In this document: one piece after another, positions 7,626 to 15,242 of the stretch
Layout of the letters: each line of letters opens with the position of its first letter
Position numbering within the stretch: the first letter of the stretch is position 1
Origin: Actinomycetes bacterium
GTDB lineage: Bacteria; Actinomycetota; Actinomycetes; Actinomycetales; Microbacteriaceae
NCBI GenBank assembly: GCA_023431405.1
Contig: JAEYVZ010000007.1
Location: 1 to 29,444, forward strand
Length of the DNA stretch: 29,444 nt
Direction of reading: 5' to 3'
Translations under genes and position numbers: made by a program
The notes under the pieces: model-generated
The model's database searches: none
What the model saw: the letters and a program-made list of their open reading frames with translations, nothing else
What the model was told of the DNA's origin: nothing

Positions 7626-8678
7626 TCAGGCTAGCGCCGGCGACCCGGGGCGCAGCATCACCTTCAGCGCTTCGCGGGTGTCCATCAGCCGGTAGGCCTC
7701 GGGCGCCTCGTCGAGCGGGAGGTCGCGATCGAAGACCGCCCCGGGGTCGACCGATCCGTCGAGCACCCCGGGCAGGAGGCGGTCGATGTACGCCCGCACC
7801 GGCGCGGCACCCCCGGTGATGCTCACATTGCGGCCGAACTGCTCACGCCCGATGGGGCCGGTCGCATACTGCGGCACACCCACCCGGCTGATCGCACCGC
7901 CGGCGCGCACGACACCGAGCGACTGCTCGAACGCGGGAAGATGCCCGACCGCGTCGATCACCGCGTGGGTGCCATCACCCCCCGTGAGGTCGAGGAGTTC
8001 GGCGATGCCCTCCTCGCCGCGCGCGGCGACGACCTCGGTGGCGCCGTAGCGGCGGCCGAGGTCGGTGCGGGCCTCGTGGCGCCCCATGAGGATGATCCGC
8101 TCCGATCCGAGCTGCCGCGCCGCCAGCACGGCGAGCAGTCCCACCGCACCGTCGCCGATCACGGTGACGGTGCGGCCGGGTCCGGCACCCGCCGTGAGGG
8201 CGGCGTGGTAGCCCGTGCCGTACACGTCGCTGAGTGTGAGAAGGCCCGGCATCCGCTCGTCGTTCTCGTCGACGTCGACCCGGTAGAGGGTGCCGTCGGC
8301 CAGCGGCGCGCGGCGATACTCGGCCTGCGCGCCCCCCGTTCGCTGCGTGCCCGAGAGCCCGCCGATGCGGCAGGAGGTCTGCAGCCCCTCACGGCAGAAG
8401 TCGCACACGCCGCACGACCAGACGAACGGCACGATCACGACATCGCCGGGACGAACGGTGGCGACCTCGGCGCCGACCTCTTCGACGATCCCAATCATCT
8501 CGTGCCCCATCGACCGCCCCTCGGGCACCTCGGGCATCGAATGGTAGGGATGCAGGTCGCTGCCGCAGACGCAGGCGACGACCGTGCGCAGGATCGCATC
8601 GGTGGGGGCCTCGATGGAGGGGTCGGGAACGTCGATCACCCGGACATCGCCCGGGCCGAACATGTAGGTGGCGCGCAT
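7626..8678 (-). CDS. Zinc-dependent alcohol dehydrogenase (MDR family)
   Basis: A 350-residue medium-chain dehydrogenase. Catalytic zinc ligands are C38, H59 and E60 (VCGSD, GHE); the structural zinc site is C89, C92, C95 and C103 in the classic C-x2-C-x2-C-x7-C spacing. The nucleotide-binding motif is GDGAVGL in the Rossmann half. Substrate is unknown; a sugar or polyol is plausible from the locus, for example oxidation of a pentose or pentitol, but the family gives no specificity. I choose the ATG at 8678 over an upstream in-frame start because the family begins MRATYM-like, and because CAGACT (8685-8690) lies exactly where a leaderless -10 would sit. It shares the 280-bp divergent region with the importer and is followed closely by the repressor gene. 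Confidence 0.92.
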   Translation of the reverse strand: MRATYMFGPGDVRVIDVPDPSIEAPTDAILRTVVACVCGSDLHPYHSMPEVPEGRSMGHEMIGIVEEVGAEVATVRPGDVVIVPFVWSCGVCDFCREGLQTSCRIGGLSGTQRTGGAQAEYRRAPLADGTLYRVDVDENDERMPGLLTLSDVYGTGYHAALTAGAGPGRTVTVIGDGAVGLLAVLAARQLGSERIILMGRHEARTDLGRRYGATEVVAARGEEGIAELLDLTGGDGTHAVIDAVGHLPAFEQSLGVVRAGGAISRVGVPQYATGPIGREQFGRNVSITGGAAPVRAYIDRLLPGVLDGSVDPGAVFDRDLPLDEAPEAYRLMDTREALKVMLRPGSPALA

Positions 8679-8826
8679 GCATCCAGTCTGCCCCCGGCGC
8701 CCGGCATCGTCGATGCGGCGGGGTGCCGCGCGATCGTCCCGCAATGTGATCGCTCACGTCCACGCGTGCGGACCGTCGGCGCGGAGCGAGTGCCACCCGG
8801 CACCCGAGGCATCGCTGTTATCGGAA

Positions 8827-8840
8827 TGTTACCGCTAACA
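8827..8840. promoter_or_regulatory. LacI-type operator upstream of the sugar importer (site 1)
   Basis: TGTTACCGCTAACA differs from the perfect araB palindrome TGTTACCGGTAACA at one base only. It lies in the divergent region between the alcohol dehydrogenase and importer genes, just ahead of a TTGCGT (8843-8848) that could serve as -35. Confidence 0.75.
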
Positions 8841-8858
8841 TCTTGCGTGGATGCCGAA

Positions 8859-8872
8859 TGTGAAGGCTAACA
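8859..8872. promoter_or_regulatory. Second, degenerate operator overlapping the importer -10
   Basis: TGTGAAGGCTAACA matches site 1 at 10 of 14 bases and begins 32 bases after it, about three helical turns, so two dimers would bind the same DNA face. Its right half overlaps TAACAT (8868-8873), a candidate -10 that lies 19 bases after TTGCGT. The six-base arms GAATGT (8856) and ACATTC (8870) also form an inverted repeat across it. Confidence 0.5.
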
Positions 8873-8958
8873 TTCGAGCACGGACGCACCCGTCGTCCAC
8901 CATGAGATCACTACGAGCCGACACTGTCCGTCGGCCCCCGAACGAGGAGGTTCTGGGA

Positions 8959-9945
8959 ATGAACAAGCGCATTCTCGCCGGCGTCGCCCTGATGGGCGCA
9001 TTGGCACTCACCGTGGCCGGCTGTGCGAGCACGTCCGACCCCGGATCCGGCGACAACGGCTCCGGAGACGGCCCCATCAAGGTCGGCTTCGCCCAGACCG
9101 GCTCCGAGTCGGGCTGGCGCTCCGCCAACACCGAGTCGATGAAGACCGCGTTCTCGTCCGACAACGGATTCGAGCTCGTCTTCAACGCCGCCGACAACGA
9201 CCCCGCCGCCCAGATCGCCGCGGTCCGCGACTTCATCAACCAGGGCGTCGACGCGATCGTGATCGCCCCCATCGTCACCGACGGCTGGGACGACGTGCTC
9301 CAGGAAGCCAAGGACGCCGGCATCCCCGTCGTGCTCGAAGACCGCACCGTGAGCGCGCCCGACGACATGTACGCCGCCTGGGTCGGTCTCGACTTCAAGA
9401 AGGAAGGCGTCATGGCGGGCGAATGGGCCGCCGAGCAGTACGGCGACACCGACACCAAGATGGTCGTCCTCGAAGGCACCACCGGCTCAGCGCCCGCCAA
9501 CGATCGCGCCGCCGGCTTCGACGAGGCGATCGCCGGAACCAAGATCGAGAAGATCGACTCGCAGACCGGCGACTTCACCCGCGACGGCGGCAAGAAGGTC
9601 ATGGAGGGCTTCCTCGGCAAGTACGGCGCCGACGGCATCGACCTCGTCTACGCCCACAACGACGACATGGCCCTCGGTGCCATCGAGGCGATCGAAGCGG
9701 CCGGCGCCAAGCCGGGCGAGGACATCAAGATCATCTCGATCGATGCCGTCAAGGACGGCATGCAGGCCCTCATCGACGGGAAGATCAACTTCATCGTGGA
9801 GTGCAACCCGCTGCTGGGCGAGCTCGCGGCGGGCATCGTGAAGGACGTGCTCGACGGCAAGACGGTCGAGAAGACCCACTACGTGACCGACCAGTCGTTC
9901 ACCGCCGAGCAGGCCGCCGAGGTCATCGACGAGCGTCTGTACTGA
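8959..9945 (+). CDS. Sugar ABC transporter substrate-binding lipoprotein, YtfQ-like
   Basis: The 328-residue extracytoplasmic receptor of a pentose/hexofuranose importer. It has a lipoprotein signal peptide: basic MNKR, hydrophobic core, lipobox LTVAGC with the lipidated Cys at 22, then a Ser/Gly/Asp-rich linker. The mature part is a type I periplasmic-binding fold (Peripla_BP_4), with EAKDAGIPVVLEDRTV and YAHNDDMALGAIEAI typical of YtfQ, the galactofuranose-binding protein. The start is the ATG at 8959, fixed by GAGGAGG at 8944-8950 and the signal peptide. First gene of the importer operon, close to araA and araB; L-arabinose, perhaps as the furanose, is the likeliest ligand. Expected to be repressed from the operators at 8827 and 8859. 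Confidence 0.93.
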   Translation: MNKRILAGVALMGALALTVAGCASTSDPGSGDNGSGDGPIKVGFAQTGSESGWRSANTESMKTAFSSDNGFELVFNAADNDPAAQIAAVRDFINQGVDAIVIAPIVTDGWDDVLQEAKDAGIPVVLEDRTVSAPDDMYAAWVGLDFKKEGVMAGEWAAEQYGDTDTKMVVLEGTTGSAPANDRAAGFDEAIAGTKIEKIDSQTGDFTRDGGKKVMEGFLGKYGADGIDLVYAHNDDMALGAIEAIEAAGAKPGEDIKIISIDAVKDGMQALIDGKINFIVECNPLLGELAAGIVKDVLDGKTVEKTHYVTDQSFTAEQAAEVIDERLY

Positions 9946-9995
9946 ACCCGGCCCGGGCCGCTCGGCCCGGCCAGACCGACAGACGCAGTGCGCAC

Positions 9996-10021
9996 CCCGC
10001 CGGGGGGACTCCCCCGGCGGG
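9996..10021 (+). other. Strong intercistronic stem-loop between receptor and ATPase genes
   Basis: An 11-bp perfect GC stem (9996-10006 with 10011-10021) closes on the tetraloop GACT. No T-run follows, so it is more likely an mRNA-stabilising or partial attenuation element that raises receptor levels over those of the membrane subunits, as is common in binding-protein importer operons. Confidence 0.65.
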
Positions 10022-10055
10022 TGTGCCGTCGCACGACACACGAAGGAAGCCGCCG

Positions 10056-11624
10056 ATGTCAGCGGACAGCATCCCCACCCCGGTCGTCGAGATGACCGGC
10101 ATCACCATCCGGTTCCCGGGCGTCCTCGCCCTCGACGGCGTCGACTTCACCCTCCGGCCCGGAGAGGTGCACTCGCTCATGGGTGAGAACGGCGCCGGCA
10201 AATCGACGCTCATCAAGGCCCTCACCGGCGTCTACTCGATCGATGCCGGGCGCATCGTCGTCTCCGGCGAGGAGCGTGTCTTCTCCTCCACCGCCGACGC
10301 GCAGGCGGCGGGCATCTCCACCGTGTATCAGGAGGTGAACCTCGCCCCCAACCTCTCCGTGGGAGAGAACATCATGCTCGGCCACGAGGTGCGCCGCGGA
10401 CGCACGATCGACTGGTCCGCCACCCACCGCGTGGCCGCGGGCCACCTCGAGAGCCTCGGTCAGCACCTCGACACGCGCTCGCTGCTGGCCAGCCACTCCA
10501 TCGCCCTGCAGCAGCTGGTCGCCATCAGCCGTGCGATGGTGCTCGACGCGAAGGTCCTCATCCTCGACGAGCCGACCTCCAGCCTCGACCGCGGCGAGGT
10601 GGAGCAGCTGTTCGCCGTCATCCGCGACCTCCGGTCGCAGGGCGTCGCGATCCTGTTCGTCAGTCACTTCCTCGACCAGGTGTACGAGATCTCCGACCGC
10701 ATCACGGTCCTGCGCAACGGCGCGCTCGTCGGCGAGTACGCCATCACCGATCTGCCGCGCTCCGCGCTCGTCACCAAGATGATCGGACGCGAGCTCGACG
10801 ATCTCACCGCGCTGTCCGCCGTCGCCGGACGCGAGATCGACCGCAGCGGCGATCCGGTGCTGCGCGCCTCGGGCATCGGCCGGCGCGGGGTGCTCGAACC
10901 CACCGACATCGATGTGTACGACGGGGAGGTCGTGGGCATCGCCGGACTCCTGGGCTCCGGGCGCACCGAGCTCGTGCGGCTGATCGCCGGTGCCGACCGC
11001 GCCGACTCCGGCACGACGGATGTCGCGGGCGCGCCGGTGCGATTGAGCTCGCCCCGCCAGGCCATCGAGCACGGCATCGCGTTCTCGTCGGAGAACCGCC
11101 GCGCGGAGGGCATCATCGCCGACCTCACCGTCGCGGAGAACATCATCCTCGGCGTGCAGGCTCGGCGCGGATCGTTGCGCCCCATCGGCCGGGCGGAACA
11201 GGATGCACTCGTGTCCGAATACATCACGGCGCTGGGCGTGCGCCCCGCCGACCCGCACATGCTCGCCGGCAACCTGTCGGGCGGCAACCAGCAGAAGGTG
11301 CTGCTCGGCCGGTGGCTCGCGACGGCTCCGGAGCTGCTCATCCTCGATGAGCCCACGCGCGGCATCGACGTCGGCGCGAAGGCCGACATCCAGCAGAAGG
11401 TCGCCGAGCTGAGCGCCCAGGGCCTGTCGGTCGTGTTCATCTCGTCAGAGCTGGAGGAGGTCCTCCGCCTCGCGCAGCGGGTCGTGGTGATGCGCGACCG
11501 GCGCCGCGTCGGTGAACTGCACTCGAGCGACGTCGACCTCAACGGCCTCGTCGACTACATCGCCAACTCGGCACCGTCTCCGCTCACGGAGGCCTCCCCC
11601 ACCACCGAAGGGAGCGCAGCATGA
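10056..11624 (+). CDS. Sugar ABC transporter ATPase with two ABC domains, YtfR-like
   Basis: A 522-residue cytoplasmic ATPase of the RbsA/MglA/YtfR group, two fused nucleotide-binding domains. Domain 1 has Walker A GENGAGKST (43-51), Q-loop TVYQEVNL and Walker B ILDEPTSSLD, with a degenerate signature (HSIALQQLVAISRA). Domain 2 has a degenerate Walker A (GLLGSGRTE), an intact signature LSGGNQQK and Walker B LILDEPTRGIDV; this asymmetry is normal for the family. Start ATG at 10056 follows GAAGGAAG (10042-10049); the frame is open far upstream across the receptor gene, but that part is not coding in this frame. The stop overlaps the next permease start by four bases (ATGA). Confidence 0.95.
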   Translation: MSADSIPTPVVEMTGITIRFPGVLALDGVDFTLRPGEVHSLMGENGAGKSTLIKALTGVYSIDAGRIVVSGEERVFSSTADAQAAGISTVYQEVNLAPNLSVGENIMLGHEVRRGRTIDWSATHRVAAGHLESLGQHLDTRSLLASHSIALQQLVAISRAMVLDAKVLILDEPTSSLDRGEVEQLFAVIRDLRSQGVAILFVSHFLDQVYEISDRITVLRNGALVGEYAITDLPRSALVTKMIGRELDDLTALSAVAGREIDRSGDPVLRASGIGRRGVLEPTDIDVYDGEVVGIAGLLGSGRTELVRLIAGADRADSGTTDVAGAPVRLSSPRQAIEHGIAFSSENRRAEGIIADLTVAENIILGVQARRGSLRPIGRAEQDALVSEYITALGVRPADPHMLAGNLSGGNQQKVLLGRWLATAPELLILDEPTRGIDVGAKADIQQKVAELSAQGLSVVFISSELEEVLRLAQRVVVMRDRRRVGELHSSDVDLNGLVDYIANSAPSPLTEASPTTEGSAA

Positions 11625-12661
11625 AGAAGCTCGTGCGCTACCGGCTCTTCTGGCCCCTTGTCGCGCTGCTCGCCCTCATCGTCGTCAACACGATCGCGTC
11701 GCCGCAGTTCATCGCCATCACGGTGCGCGACGGGCAGCTCTACGGCACGCCCATCGACATCCTCCGCACGAGCGCTCCCCTCCTGCTGGTCGCGCTCGGC
11801 ATGACCATCGTCATCGCGACGCGCGGCATCGACCTGTCGGTGGGTGCCGTCATGGCGGTCTCGGGCGCTGTCGCCCTCACGATCATCGACGCGTCGGGTG
11901 ACCCCGCAGACCCCGGCACCGTCGCCGTCGCCGTCGCCGCGGCCCTCGGCGTCTCGCTCGCCCTCGGCGCCTGGAACGGCCTGCTCGTGTCGGTCGTCGG
12001 CATCCAGCCGATCATCGCGACCCTCGTGCTCATGCTCGCCGGCCGCGGGGTCGCCCTCCTGTTCACCGACGGCTTCATCACGACGGTCAACAGCCCGCCC
12101 TACTCGTTCCTCGCCACCGGGTACCTGTTCTTCCTGCCGTTCGCGTTCCTCATCGCACTCGCGGCGGTTCTCATCGTCGCCCTCGTCGAGAGGCGCACCG
12201 CCCTCGGCCTTCTCACCGAGGCGGTGGGCATCAACCCGGAGGCGAGCCGTCTCGCGGGGGTGCGGGCGCGTGGCATCATCTTCGGCGCCTACACGCTCAG
12301 CGCGGTGCTCGCCGGCATCGCGGGCATCATCTACAGCGCCAACATCCGGGCAGCGGATGCCAACGCCGCCGGCCTGTTCATCGAGCTGTACGCGATCCTC
12401 GCGGTGGTGCTGGGGGGCACGTCGCTCATGGGCGGCAAGTTCTCCCTCGCCGGCACCGTCGTGGGCGTGCTCATCATCCAGACCCTCGACAAGACGATCC
12501 TGTTCCTCGGCGTGCCGCCGGCGCAGAGCCCCGTGTTCTTCGCCGTGGTCGTGGCGGTGGTCGTCGTCATCCAATCGCCCCGGCTCCACCAGGCCGTGCG
12601 GCACATGCTGTCAGCGCGCTCCCGTCGCGCGGCGAAGACCCCCGCGGAGGTGGCGTCATGA
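11621..12661 (+). CDS. Sugar ABC transporter permease, YtfT-like
   Basis: A 346-residue integral membrane protein of the BPD_transp_2 family (RbsC/YtfT type), forming part of the sugar channel. It has about eight to ten hydrophobic segments and the family signature GMTIVIATRGIDLSVGAVMA (about 65-84), plus LGGTSLMGGKFSLAGTVVG near residue 270, which is the usual coupling and pore region. The start overlaps the ATPase stop in ATGA and its own stop overlaps the next permease in the same way, so the three are translationally coupled. It is expected to pair with the following permease as a heterodimer, as YtfT does with YjfF. Confidence 0.95.
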   Translation: MKKLVRYRLFWPLVALLALIVVNTIASPQFIAITVRDGQLYGTPIDILRTSAPLLLVALGMTIVIATRGIDLSVGAVMAVSGAVALTIIDASGDPADPGTVAVAVAAALGVSLALGAWNGLLVSVVGIQPIIATLVLMLAGRGVALLFTDGFITTVNSPPYSFLATGYLFFLPFAFLIALAAVLIVALVERRTALGLLTEAVGINPEASRLAGVRARGIIFGAYTLSAVLAGIAGIIYSANIRAADANAAGLFIELYAILAVVLGGTSLMGGKFSLAGTVVGVLIIQTLDKTILFLGVPPAQSPVFFAVVVAVVVVIQSPRLHQAVRHMLSARSRRAAKTPAEVAS

Positions 12662-13680
12662 CGTCGGTTCTCGAAGCCCCGGTGCGCGGCGACGCGACGT
12701 TCAGCACGCGGTATCGCACGTTCATGAGCAGGCGGTCGTCGCTCATCCCCACCTTCGCCGCCGTCGTGATCCTCCTCGCGCTGCTCGTGGGCGCCCAGGT
12801 GCGGTTCTCGAACTTCCTGATGCCCGGCAACCTCTCGGCGCTCCTCCTCGACAACGCTTACCTGCTGGTGCTCGCGGTCGGGATGACGTTCGTCATCCTC
12901 ACCGGAGGCATCGACCTGTCGGTGGGATCGGTGATGGCCTTCACCGGCATCCTCGGCGCGAGCCTGCTCTCACAGGGGATACCCGCCGTGGTCGTCATCC
13001 CCATCGTGCTGGCCGGCGGTGCCCTGATCGGTCTCGTGATCGGCATCCTCGTCCAGTACTTCGACGTGCAGCCGTTCATCGCCTCGCTCGCGGGGCTCTT
13101 CCTCGCCCGCGGGCTGGCGTTCGTCGTGAGCCTCGCCTCGATCCGCGTGGAAGACCCGGTCGTGCTGTGGCTGCAGCGCACACGGTTCTCGCTCGGCGGC
13201 TGGTACATCACCCCGACGGGGATCATCGCGCTGCTCGCGGTGGCGGTCGCCTTCTACGTGCTGCACTGGACCCGGTTCGGGCGCACCGTGTACGCGATCG
13301 GCGGCAGCGAGCAGTCGGCGCGGCTCATGGGTCTGAAGGTCGCCCGCACCAAGGTGCTGGTGTACGTCATCAGCGGTGTGTGCGGAGGCCTGGCCGGCGT
13401 GCTCCTCACCGCCTACTCGGGAGCCGGGTATCCGCGCAACGGCATCGGCACCGAGCTCGACGCGATCGCGGCGGTCGTCATCGGCGGCACCCTGCTGACG
13501 GGCGGCACGGGGTACGTGCTGGGCTCGCTCATCGGCGTGCTCGTGTACGGCGTGATCAAGAAGATCATCTCGTTCATGGGCGCCGAGCAGTCGTGGATGC
13601 AGATCATCATCGGCGGCATCCTGCTCGTGTTCGTCGTGGTGCAGCGGGTCATCGTCGCCCGTTCGCAGCGACGCACCTAG
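12658..13680 (+). CDS. Sugar ABC transporter permease, YjfF-like
   Basis: A 340-residue multi-spanning BPD_transp_2 protein, the second half of the channel. The family signature is GMTFVILTGGIDLSVGSVMA (about 74-93) and the C-terminal repeat is VIGGTLLTGGTGYVLGSLIG. The periplasmic and membrane part includes ARGLAFVVSLASIRVEDP. ATGA overlap with the preceding permease. After its stop there is a 44-base gap and then a second ATPase gene; this gap carries what looks like an internal promoter. Confidence 0.95.
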   Translation: MTSVLEAPVRGDATFSTRYRTFMSRRSSLIPTFAAVVILLALLVGAQVRFSNFLMPGNLSALLLDNAYLLVLAVGMTFVILTGGIDLSVGSVMAFTGILGASLLSQGIPAVVVIPIVLAGGALIGLVIGILVQYFDVQPFIASLAGLFLARGLAFVVSLASIRVEDPVVLWLQRTRFSLGGWYITPTGIIALLAVAVAFYVLHWTRFGRTVYAIGGSEQSARLMGLKVARTKVLVYVISGVCGGLAGVLLTAYSGAGYPRNGIGTELDAIAAVVIGGTLLTGGTGYVLGSLIGVLVYGVIKKIISFMGAEQSWMQIIIGGILLVFVVVQRVIVARSQRRT

Positions 13681-13712
13681 ATGGATGCCGGTGCTCCGCC
13701 CGCGCTCACCGG

Positions 13713-13718
13713 GATAAT
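13713..13718 (+). promoter_or_regulatory. Candidate internal -10 giving a leaderless second ATPase mRNA
   Basis: GATAAT is a near-consensus -10 and its last base is seven positions before the A of the ATG at 13725, where transcription would begin. No Shine-Dalgarno sequence is visible before that ATG. This suggests the second ATPase and the second LacI gene can be expressed apart from the importer. No clear -35 is seen. Confidence 0.5.
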
Positions 13719-13724
13719 GACCTG

Positions 13725-15242
13725 ATGGACCAGTCTCCGCCGACGCTGCAGTTGACGGGGGCGACCGTCCGCTTCGGAGCCGACGCGGCGATCGACGGAG
13801 TCGACTTCCGGCTGTTCCCCGGCGAGGTGCACTCGCTCATGGGCGAGAACGGGGCCGGGAAGTCGACGCTCATCAAGGCGATCAGCGGCGTGCACCCCCT
13901 CGATGAGGGCGTCATGGTCCTCGATGGTCGTGAGGTGCGCTTCACGGAGCCGTTCGATGCCCTCCGTGCCGGCATCAGCACCGTGTACCAGGAGATCGAT
14001 CTCCTCCCCAACATCTCGGTCGCCGAGAACATCGCCCTCGGGCGGGAGCCTCGCCGGCGGGGACGGATCGACTGGACCGAGATGCGTCGGCAGGCTCACG
14101 ACGTGCTGGCCGAGCTCGGGCTCCAGATCGACCCGGGCTCGATCCTCGGCACCCACTCGGTGGCGGTGCAGCAGCTCGTCGCGATCGCCCGGGCGATCTC
14201 GGCCGACGTCAAGGTGCTGATCCTCGACGAGCCGACCTCCAGCCTCGACGTCGACGAGGTGGCCGAGCTCTTCCGGGTGGTGCGCGGGCTCGCCGACCGC
14301 GGGGTGGCGGTGGTGTTCATCTCCCACTTCCTCGAGCAGGTGTACGAGCTGTGCGACCGGGTCACGGTGCTGCGCGATGGGCGGCTCGTGGGCGAATTCC
14401 TCATCCGGGAGCTGCTGCGGATCGACCTCGTGCAGGCGATGCTCGGCCGCTCGGCGGAGCAGCTCGACGACGCCGTCCGCTCCGGCGATGCCGATGCGGG
14501 TCAGCCGGCCGTCGTCCTCAGCGCCCGTGGGGTGTCGTCGGGTCGCGGCATCGTCGACGCCGACGTCGACCTCCATGAGGGGGAGGTGCTGGGCGTCGCC
14601 GGGCTCCTCGGCTCCGGCCGCACGGAACTCGCCCGGGCGCTCACGGGGGTCGACCGGCTGGATGCCGGCATCCTTCGCATCGAGGGGCATACGACCGCCC
14701 CCGGCAGTCCGCGCGCCGCCATGCGCCTCGGAGTCGTCTACTCGTCGGAGAACCGGCGCACCGAGGGGATCATCAGCGATCTGACGGTGCAGGAGAACAT
14801 CATCCTGGCCCTGCAATCCCAGCGCGGGGCGCTGCGGCGCATCTCCCCCGCGCGACAGCGGGAGCTCGCCGCGAGCTGGGTCGAGGCGCTCGATGTGCGG
14901 CCCGCCGACCTCGACCGCCCCGCCGGCACCCTCTCGGGCGGGAACCAGCAGAAGCTGCTGCTGGCGCGTCTTCTCGCCCTGTCTCCCCGCGTGCTCGTGC
15001 TCGACGAGCCCACGCGGGGCATCGACGTCGGCGCGAAGGTCGAGATCCAGAAGCTCGTGGGCGAGTTCGCCGACAATGGCCTGTCGGTCGTGTTCATCTC
15101 CGCCGAGCTCGAAGAGGTCGTGCGCGTCGGCCACCGCGTGATCGTGCTGCGAGACGGCCACGTGGTCGACACCCTTCCCGCCGACGGCCTCAGCGTCGAC
15201 GCGGTGCTGGCGCTGGTCGCCCAGCCGGAGGATGCCGAGTGA
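13725..15242 (+). CDS. Second sugar ABC ATPase with two ABC domains, paralogue of the first
   Basis: A 505-residue two-domain ATPase of the same RbsA/YtfR type as the one starting at 10056, and closely similar along its whole length. Domain 1 has Walker A GENGAGKST, TVYQEIDLLPNIS and LILDEPTSSLD; domain 2 has degenerate GLLGSGRTE, intact LSGGNQQK and VLDEPTRGIDV. All key residues look functional. It follows a complete importer that already has its own ATPase, which is unusual. It may come from duplication, serve another receptor encoded elsewhere, or pair with the first as a mixed motor. No Shine-Dalgarno is visible; a leaderless start is likely. The stop overlaps the next gene's GTG in GTGA. 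Confidence 0.93.
   Translation: MDQSPPTLQLTGATVRFGADAAIDGVDFRLFPGEVHSLMGENGAGKSTLIKAISGVHPLDEGVMVLDGREVRFTEPFDALRAGISTVYQEIDLLPNISVAENIALGREPRRRGRIDWTEMRRQAHDVLAELGLQIDPGSILGTHSVAVQQLVAIARAISADVKVLILDEPTSSLDVDEVAELFRVVRGLADRGVAVVFISHFLEQVYELCDRVTVLRDGRLVGEFLIRELLRIDLVQAMLGRSAEQLDDAVRSGDADAGQPAVVLSARGVSSGRGIVDADVDLHEGEVLGVAGLLGSGRTELARALTGVDRLDAGILRIEGHTTAPGSPRAAMRLGVVYSSENRRTEGIISDLTVQENIILALQSQRGALRRISPARQRELAASWVEALDVRPADLDRPAGTLSGGNQQKLLLARLLALSPRVLVLDEPTRGIDVGAKVEIQKLVGEFADNGLSVVFISAELEEVVRVGHRVIVLRDGHVVDTLPADGLSVDAVLALVAQPEDAE

Noticed and set aside
8745..8758. TGTGA-TCGC-TCACG, resembling a CRP/GlxR site before the importer
   Set aside because: The arms are separated by four bases rather than the six those regulators need, so I do not call catabolite control from it.
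8851..8958. Upstream start for the receptor protein at the ATG at 8851
   Set aside because: It would place 36 non-hydrophobic residues before a textbook lipoprotein signal and run across the second operator; the ATG at 8959 has the ribosome site.
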